DNA from: Thiocapsa sp. UBA6158
Lineage (GTDB): Bacteria; Pseudomonadota; Gammaproteobacteria; Chromatiales; Chromatiaceae
Direction of reading: 5' to 3'
DNA length: 59,364 nucleotides
NCBI RefSeq assembly: GCF_002423035.1
Contig: NZ_DIUM01000052.1
Location: forward strand, 1-59,364
Shown here piece after piece: positions 54,238-59,364 of the stretch. The translations under genes and the position numbers were made by a program. Each line of letters opens with the position of its first letter. Position 1 is the stretch's first letter. The notes under the pieces were generated by a model. That model was given only the letters and a program-made list of their open reading frames with translations, was not told where the DNA came from and searched no databases.

Positions 54238-55168
54238 TGCTCGGCGCAGCGTCGGCGGCCTCTGGATCGGCTTGCTCACGCTGGTTTGCGCACCTGCGGC
54301 AGCCCTAGACCTGCAGGTCACGGAGGTCGCAAGCGGGATCTACGCTCTGGTCGGACCCACCGAGAATCGCACCTACGACAACGATGCCATCAATGCCAAC
54401 CTCGGCTTCATCGTCACCCCCGAGGGCGTGGTCCTGGTCGACAGTGGCGCGACGGTCCAATCCGGACCGCTGATCGAGCAAGCGACCGCAGCGGTCACCG
54501 AGCAGTCGATCCGTTGGGTCGTGAACCTCGGCAGTCAGGATCACCGCTGGCTCGGCAACGCCTATTTCGCCGAGCGCGGCGCCCGGATCATCGCGCTCGC
54601 GCGTACTGTGGAGACTCAGCGCGCCTATGCCGACTCGCATCTGGTGAGGCTGCGCGAGACGTTGGGCGATCGGCTCGAAGGGACCGTGCCTCTGACTGCA
54701 CCGGAGCCGATCGAAGCGGATCGTGCTTCCCTGGATCTCGGCGGCGTGCGGATGGACCTGCTCTGGCTCGGCGATGCACATTACGTCGGCGACGCCCTCC
54801 TCTGGCTGCCCGAGTCCGGCGTGCTCTTTGCCGGCGACCTGGTGTACCTGGATCGCATCCTCGGCGTCTGGCCACACAGCCGGATTCGTGCCTGGCGCGA
54901 CACCTTTCACGCGATGGAGGCGTTGGAGCCGACGGTCGTCGTCCCCGGACACGGCAACCCGGCCGATCTCGCCAAAGCCAAGCGCGATACGGGTGAGTAT
55001 CTGGATTGGCTTGTGCGGGAGGTCGAGGCCGCACTCGGCAACTGGGAGCCGATCGACGAGACTGTCGAGCGGCTGGCCGACGCACCGGATTTCGAGCATC
55101 TGGAGCATTTCGACGGCTGGAATCGGCGAAACCTCAACCAGACCTACCTTCAGTTGGAGGCCGAGTAG
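54218..55168 (+). CDS. Metallo-beta-lactamase-fold hydrolase with altered metal motif
   Basis: A 316-residue exported protein (signal peptide to about residue 29) of the MBL fold, near the quinoprotein-relay/SoxH-like hydrolases. GDAH, FAGDLVY and VVPGHGNP are intact. The usual HxHxDH reads LGSQDH (residues 104-109), lacking both first His ligands, so only one metal or another reaction is likely. The GTG at 54218 overlaps the sulfurtransferase gene, indicating coupling and a shared sulfur role. Confidence 0.82.
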   Translation: MVTLRSNARRSVGGLWIGLLTLVCAPAAALDLQVTEVASGIYALVGPTENRTYDNDAINANLGFIVTPEGVVLVDSGATVQSGPLIEQATAAVTEQSIRWVVNLGSQDHRWLGNAYFAERGARIIALARTVETQRAYADSHLVRLRETLGDRLEGTVPLTAPEPIEADRASLDLGGVRMDLLWLGDAHYVGDALLWLPESGVLFAGDLVYLDRILGVWPHSRIRAWRDTFHAMEALEPTVVVPGHGNPADLAKAKRDTGEYLDWLVREVEAALGNWEPIDETVERLADAPDFEHLEHFDGWNRRNLNQTYLQLEAE

Positions 55169-55283
55169 CCGGCGGCATGCTCGATGGGCTTCGTTTATTA
55201 GGCCGGCCACCGGAACCTTAAGCGGCTCGTGTCTTGAAGACTGGACGCCGGCGGTAGGGCTTCCGATGCGCGGCCTCACAATC

Positions 55284-55307
55284 AGCGGGACGTCGATCCC
55301 CGCTTTT
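55284..55307 (+). terminator. Terminator of the porin/sulfurtransferase/MBL unit
   Basis: A stem AGCGGG / CCCGCT with a 9-base loop is followed by TTTT, 115 bases after the MBL stop and facing the convergent aioA gene. Confidence 0.5.
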
Positions 55308-55342
55308 GGAAAGCCGCGCGTCGGACAGCCGCAACGCCGTGT

Positions 55343-57817
55343 TCAGGCGAGGTCGAAGCGCCGCCGCTTGAACGACACCGTGCGCTTGTAGTCGCGCATA
55401 CTGCCGACCTTGCGCATATCCGCCCAGGTGCCCTTGTAGTAGGGGATCAGGTTGCGGTCGGTCCAGGGTGTAACGACATCGCCGACCACGCCGTTGTCGT
55501 AGCCGAACATCATGAACAACTGCCCGCGCCCGATATCCGGCTCCGGATACGCCATCGCGAATGCAGCGCCGTAGTCATTGTGCAGCTCGACGATGTCGCC
55601 GGCCTCGATACCTAACTCGGCCGCATCCTCGGGGTTCATCTCCATAGGGGACATCGGGAAGCGGTCGCGCCGGAACGACAGCAGGCGGTCATGATAGGCG
55701 CTCTGCCAGATGTGGTTGGTGCGGCCGTTGTTGACCCAGAAGCGGTATTTCTCACGCTGGGATTCGACTGTTTGCGGCATTCCGTTCCAAGGGGCCGGCA
55801 TGAAGCGGGCCTTGCCGTCGTCGGTGTCGAACCGGTAATCGGCATAAATCATCTCGGTGCCGATCAAGCGGCCGTCCTTATATTCCTTGACCGGAAGTTG
55901 CACGCCGTTGTTGCCCATGGCCCGGAGCCGCTCGTAGGTGACCAAATCGCCGGTCGCGCCGCCTTGACTGTCGATGCCTTCCGGCTGACGGAAGCCGTCG
56001 TTGAAGGCGTCCTCCTCGGTCTTCCACTCAAAGCCGTCGAAGCGTGCCGCCATCTCGGAGTTGCCATCGGCCTCGTACAAGGCTTTCAGCGTGTTGGCGA
56101 TGTCCGCGGCGATCAGGCAGTCGGGCTTGGCCGCGCCGGGCGGGTCCATGAAACGCTCGGTGAGACGCATGCGCCGCTCGCCGTTCATCGACGTCAGGTT
56201 CATCTCGCCCGGATGCGCGGCCGGCAGCAACAGGTGCGCGGCATCGGAGAACTTGGTGCGATACAGGTCGATATTGGTGACGAACAGCCCCCCGCGGTTC
56301 TCGACCGCGTCGTAGATCAGGTCGACGAGGTCCTCGGCGGTCGCACCGCGCGCGCGTGCAATGGTCTCGCGGACGATGTTGGATCGGCGATAGACCGCTT
56401 CGCGGTACTGCTCGGCGTTGAGCGTACTCTGAAAGGCGTTGCAGGCCCAGACCGTGAGCATGCGGCCGTTGCCCTTGATGATCTCGTCGTCGACATAGAT
56501 CGCCGGGCGAGCGCCGGGATAGGGCGGACGCGCATAACCTTCCTGATGTCCGCCCATGCGCACGACACCGGTGCCGCGGCGTCCGAGGTTCTCGGTGGTC
56601 AGAACGAGATCGACCAACGCCGCCTGGATACGGTAGTTGTCGTTGCCCCAGATGATGCCCTTCTCGTAGCCGTGCATGGTGCGCGGATAATGACCGGACG
56701 CCTTGGGTTTGTAGGCCCACTCGGCCGCCTTGACGATGTCGGCCTCGGGCACACCCGTAATGCGGCTGCATTCGGCCAGGCTCATCCGGTTGGCCGCGAG
56801 CGCCTCCTCGAAGCCGCTGGTGTGCTCGTTGATGAACTTCTCGTGGTGCCAGTCCTGATCCACGACATAGGTCATGAGGCCGTTGAACAGGGCGGTGTCG
56901 GTGCCGGGTGCGATGGCCAGATGCAGGACGCTCTCCTTGCCGGCGATGTGCTCGGCCACCGAGACGGTCAGTGAACGGCGCGGGTCGACAAAGATGACCC
57001 GGGCCTTCTCTGCGGTCTCGTCGGGGAACCATTTCTTCTTCTTCGCGATCGTCTCGCCGCGCATGTTCGGCATCGCGTGGGCGAGGAAATAGTTGGTCTG
57101 CGTCTCGTAACCGTTCGCGCCGATGAAGAGCAGCGTGTCGGCGAGCTCGCTATCCTCGTAGCTGTTGTTCAGCTCGCCGATGCCCATGTCGCGGGTGGCA
57201 TGGCACTCGGAGTTGTAGGCCGGGCGGTTGTGGATACGTGTCAGCGGCGTGCGCAGCGCGCTGAACATCAGCTTGCCGCTGCCCCAGGTATTCTCGAAGC
57301 CGCCGCCGGCCCCGCCGTGATCGAAGGCGTTGAAGGCAAGCGACTCCGGACCGTGCTCGTCGAGGATGCGCTTGGTGACACCGGCGTAGACGGCCAGCGC
57401 GGTGGCCCAGTCGGTCTCGACCCAGTCGTCGCCGGTGAACAGCATCGGATAGGACAGACGCTGACGCGAGGCGCCCTGCCCGTTATACATGACACTCGCC
57501 ATCTGGCCGCCGCGGGTCGAGGACAGGCCTTGGTTCACGCTACACTCTTTGTCCGGCAGGATCATGATGTTCCAGCGCCGGCCGTCACGATCGGCGATGA
57601 CGTTGTGCATCGGCGGCGTCATGATGATCTGCTGGGGACCGATCTGCCTGCGGAAATCCATCCCGAGTGCATTCTCGCTCGGGGCGCGACCGCCCTCGCG
57701 ATTCTCGGGCCACTTGTAGACGTGGTAGCCGCAGCCGACGATGCAGAAGTGGCAGGTCATGTTGGTCCGTTGCGCGTCGGTGGGCGGCAGCGGAACGCGG
57801 TCCTTATATTGGCTCAT
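55343..57817 (-). CDS. aioA: AioA arsenite oxidase large subunit
   Basis: An 824-residue molybdopterin enzyme that oxidises arsenite to arsenate in the periplasm. The [3Fe-4S] motif reads CHFCIVGCGYHVYKW near residue 22. Arsenite-site and cofactor regions such as NQGLSSTRGGQMASVMY, NRPAYNSECHATRDMG and TNIDLYRTKFSDAAHLLLPAAHPGE are all AioA-like. Length is typical (about 825). It has no signal of its own and is exported with AioB through Tat. It lies 58 bp after aioB and converges with the MBL unit. Confidence 0.95.
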   Translation of the reverse strand: MSQYKDRVPLPPTDAQRTNMTCHFCIVGCGYHVYKWPENREGGRAPSENALGMDFRRQIGPQQIIMTPPMHNVIADRDGRRWNIMILPDKECSVNQGLSSTRGGQMASVMYNGQGASRQRLSYPMLFTGDDWVETDWATALAVYAGVTKRILDEHGPESLAFNAFDHGGAGGGFENTWGSGKLMFSALRTPLTRIHNRPAYNSECHATRDMGIGELNNSYEDSELADTLLFIGANGYETQTNYFLAHAMPNMRGETIAKKKKWFPDETAEKARVIFVDPRRSLTVSVAEHIAGKESVLHLAIAPGTDTALFNGLMTYVVDQDWHHEKFINEHTSGFEEALAANRMSLAECSRITGVPEADIVKAAEWAYKPKASGHYPRTMHGYEKGIIWGNDNYRIQAALVDLVLTTENLGRRGTGVVRMGGHQEGYARPPYPGARPAIYVDDEIIKGNGRMLTVWACNAFQSTLNAEQYREAVYRRSNIVRETIARARGATAEDLVDLIYDAVENRGGLFVTNIDLYRTKFSDAAHLLLPAAHPGEMNLTSMNGERRMRLTERFMDPPGAAKPDCLIAADIANTLKALYEADGNSEMAARFDGFEWKTEEDAFNDGFRQPEGIDSQGGATGDLVTYERLRAMGNNGVQLPVKEYKDGRLIGTEMIYADYRFDTDDGKARFMPAPWNGMPQTVESQREKYRFWVNNGRTNHIWQSAYHDRLLSFRRDRFPMSPMEMNPEDAAELGIEAGDIVELHNDYGAAFAMAYPEPDIGRGQLFMMFGYDNGVVGDVVTPWTDRNLIPYYKGTWADMRKVGSMRDYKRTVSFKRRRFDLA

Positions 57818-57875
57818 GGTCGGCGGACTCCGTTGATCGATAGGTGCTGTTCGGTCGGCTCAGAGGTCGGTCGAT

Positions 57876-58403
57876 TCACAGGACGTTGCATTGGCGGCCA
57901 TAAATCAGGCCCTCGACCGCGACGGCATACAGGGTGTCGTCGGACGGGTCGTGCTCGAGCAGAATCCGCGGGAGATTCTCGGTGGCCTGACCGTCCACCA
58001 TCTGGCCGTGCATCTCGGGGTCGAAGATGCTGAAGTGGCAGCCGCACTTGAAGGTGCGGGCCTGTTTGTCGTAGCTGAGCGGGCAGCCCATGTGCGTGCA
58101 CTGGGTGCTGAAGGCGACGATGTCGCCGTCGGGACCAACGCCGCCCGGCACCGGAGCGCCGAGCCTCAAGATCTGGCAGAAGGAGTCATCGTCCGGATAA
58201 TTGAACGCCATCGGCTCGTTCACCGTGAGTGCGGCGGCCTTGGCGACGCCTTCGCGGGGATAGGGCAGCGTGGTCGCGCCCGGATTGGCGGTCGTGCCCT
58301 CGGCCGCCGCCATACCGGTGCCGAGGAGCGTCGCACCCGCCGCCGCTGCCGTGCCGCCGGCCTTGAGAAATCGTCGTCTGCTGATGCCTGTCATCGCGTC
58401 CAA
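57876..58403 (-). CDS. aioB: AioB arsenite oxidase Rieske subunit
   Basis: A 175-residue subunit with a Tat signal (ISRRRFLKAGG) and a Rieske [2Fe-2S] site: CTHMGC and CGCH, including the two extra Cys that can form the stabilising disulfide. It passes electrons from AioA to a periplasmic cytochrome. It is first in aioBA, with a sigma54 promoter and two palindromes upstream. Confidence 0.95.
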   Translation of the reverse strand: MDAMTGISRRRFLKAGGTAAAAGATLLGTGMAAAEGTTANPGATTLPYPREGVAKAAALTVNEPMAFNYPDDDSFCQILRLGAPVPGGVGPDGDIVAFSTQCTHMGCPLSYDKQARTFKCGCHFSIFDPEMHGQMVDGQATENLPRILLEHDPSDDTLYAVAVEGLIYGRQCNVL

Positions 58404-58499
58404 TGCCTCCGTTGGTGTGTTGAAGTTGCTGTTCCGGTGATCCTGTTCGGCGCACGCTCAGGGGCCATTGTCAGGGGCCATGGCTCCGACATCTGCGTT

Positions 58500-58515
58500 G
58501 GCAAGGGCCATGCCC
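58500..58515 (-). promoter_or_regulatory. Candidate sigma54 promoter of aioBA
   Basis: On the minus strand GGGCATGGCCCTTGCC has -24 GG and -12 GC with 10 bases between and matches TGGCACG-N4-TTGCW at all but three positions. The implied start is ~87 bases before aioB. aioBA of other bacteria is sigma54-dependent under AioR. Confidence 0.7.
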
Positions 58516-58556
58516 AGGCGCACGGGAAACGGAATCAACTGCTTGGCGTCAGCGAT

Positions 58557-58572
58557 GTCTCGCTTTGGTAAC
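58557..58572. promoter_or_regulatory. GTTACC-N4-GGTAAC palindrome, aio site 2
   Basis: GTCTCG-cttt-GGTAAC, 9 of 12 positions, about 75 bp upstream of the implied aio start and 33 bp from site 1, about three helical turns. Confidence 0.4.
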
Positions 58573-58589
58573 AGCAGTCGCGAAACACC

Positions 58590-58605
58590 GTTACCGAAAG
58601 GTAAC
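58590..58605. promoter_or_regulatory. GTTACC-N4-GGTAAC palindrome, aio site 1
   Basis: GTTACC-gaaa-GGTAAC, perfect, about 107 bp upstream of the implied aio start. Half-sites are identical to those of 34712-34727 upstream of arx. Confidence 0.7.
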
Positions 58606-58710
58606 GCGGTGCGGGAGCCTTGATCCAATGACGTCATGGCCACGCCGCTGGATAACCGAAGCGCCGACCCGGATGATTCCTCGTATGCTTTTCACCGATC
58701 GATCCAAGCC

Positions 58711-58793
58711 AAGGATCTCGGCGTCAACGACGCGAGCCCGATCATGCGCTTTCCCTCCCGCGAGACCTTCCAGGAGACCCTGTGCGCCTGGGG
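58711..58793 (+). pseudogene. Duplicated fragment of the 53.3-kb sulfurtransferase gene
   Basis: About 83 bp nearly identical to 53518-53600, reading GVNDASPIMRFPSRETFQETL in the same frame. Flanks are unrelated and no rhodanese active site is present, so this is a dead fragment from a short duplication. Confidence 0.75.
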
Positions 58794-58856
58794 CCGACGA
58801 TCCGTCTCGACGGTCTCACGCTTGTCCCCGATCACCTGCATGGACATTCGGTTTCC

Positions 58857-58880
58857 CATATATACGAATAACCGGATATG
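58857..58880. promoter_or_regulatory. Possible metalloid-repressor operator of acr3
   Basis: CATAT (58857-58861) and ATATG (58876-58880) form an AT-rich inverted repeat in otherwise GC-rich DNA, 74 bases before the ACR3 start. ArsR operators often look like this, but the match is loose. Confidence 0.3.
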
Positions 58881-58953
58881 ATCCTTAATAGCACGCGCGC
58901 CGTTCCGGAGTCCGGCCCGGAGCGCCCGTCTCGAGTCCAACTGCGAGGGCAAC

Positions 58954-59364
58954 ATGAGCAGCCAATGCGAAACCACCGGCAAACACGCCGCCGGCGCACC
59001 CATGGGATTCTTCGAACGTTATCTGACCCTCTGGGTCTTCCTCTGCATCCTGATCGGCATCGGGCTGGGCCATCTGGCGCCCGGCGCCTTCCATGCGGTC
59101 GCGGCAGTCGAGGTCGCGCAGATCAACATGCCGGTCGCGGTGCTCATCTGGCTGATGATCATCCCGATGCTGCTGAAGATCGACCTGAAGGCCCTCAAGG
59201 GCGTGACCGAGCACTGGCGCGGGGTCGGCGTCACGCTCTTCATCAATTGGGGGGTCAAACCCTTCTCGATGGCCCTGCTGGCCTGGCTCTTCATCGGCTG
59301 GCTGTTTCGGCCGTGGCTGCCGGCCGAGCAGATCGACTCCTACATCGCCGGCCTGATCCTGCTG
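58954..59364 (+). CDS. acr3: ACR3-family arsenite efflux transporter, cut by window end
   Basis: The first 137 residues of an inner-membrane arsenite exporter. After a short polar N-terminus come LTLWVFLCILIGIGLGHLAPG, then INMPVAVLIWLMIIPMLLKIDL and FINWGVKPFSMALLAWLFIG, all characteristic of ACR3, including the Asn-Trp-Gly stretch. GAGGGCAAC precedes the ATG. The gene continues beyond 59364. It is divergent from aioBA. Confidence 0.93.
   Translation, partial: MSSQCETTGKHAAGAPMGFFERYLTLWVFLCILIGIGLGHLAPGAFHAVAAVEVAQINMPVAVLIWLMIIPMLLKIDLKALKGVTEHWRGVGVTLFINWGVKPFSMALLAWLFIGWLFRPWLPAEQIDSYIAGLILL

Overview
The window is GC-rich, densely coded DNA that reads like a gammaproteobacterial purple sulfur bacterium (Chromatiaceae, Thiocapsa-like). 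That placement is an inference from gene content: periplasmic sulfurtransferases, a YeeE/YedE-type thiosulfate transporter, a sulfite-exporter-family protein, multihaem cytochromes and anaerobic arsenite oxidation. No rRNA, tRNA or photosynthesis gene is present to confirm it. The window is essentially an arsenic and sulfur island, with molybdenum-cofactor and phosphate-transport genes mixed in and many small gene remnants and short repeats between them.

Layout. 1-2.6 kb: end of a sigma54 response regulator and a HepT/MntA toxin-antitoxin pair. 2.6-4.6 kb: arsM with a SigZ-like sigma factor and an arsenite-transporter remnant. 4.9-7.4 kb: sulfurtransferase and YeeE/YedE transporter behind a possible sigma54 promoter. 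7.6-11.7 kb: arsR-arsC-arsD-arsA and a second ECF sigma factor coupled to an FmdE-like protein. 12.4-16.4 kb: TauE-type exporter, CDF efflux protein, DsbB, DUF4405-like protein and two single-domain rhodaneses. 16.5-20.9 kb: RND efflux pump. 21-25 kb: a Tat-exported unknown protein, then a four-gene Fe-S / dihaem / multihaem / cytochrome b module with no catalytic subunit. 25-29 kb: moaB, moeA and moaD among decayed SUF, RND and HipA fragments. 29-44 kb: rhodanese, arxXSR regulators (minus strand), arxB2-A-B-C-D (plus strand), a cytochrome c and moaA. 44-51 kb: phoU-pstBACS, a second arsC, a second pstS and a Crp-family regulator. 52-55 kb: porin, sulfurtransferase and metallo-beta-lactamase-fold protein. 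55-58.4 kb: aioBA (minus strand). The window ends inside an ACR3 arsenite transporter gene.

How it fits together. Arsenate entering through phosphate transport can be reduced by ArsC and exported by ACR3, with ArsA/ArsD present, or methylated by ArsM. Arsenite can be oxidised by two different molybdoenzymes, ArxA (anaerobic type) and AioA. Their cofactor genes moaA, moaB, moeA and moaD lie in between.

The most interesting signal is non-coding. A 16-bp palindrome, GTTACC-N4-GGTAAC, occurs as pairs upstream of four units: the Fe-S/cytochrome module, arxB2ABCD, moaA and aioBA. Three of the four also have a good -24/-12 sigma54 promoter placed downstream of the palindromes at enhancer-like distance. 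ArxR, encoded here, is a sigma54-type activator. I infer that one regulator, most simply ArxR, controls both arsenite oxidases, the cofactor pathway and the undescribed redox module. A second shared promoter element links the rhodanese at 29.1 kb to the porin operon at 52 kb.
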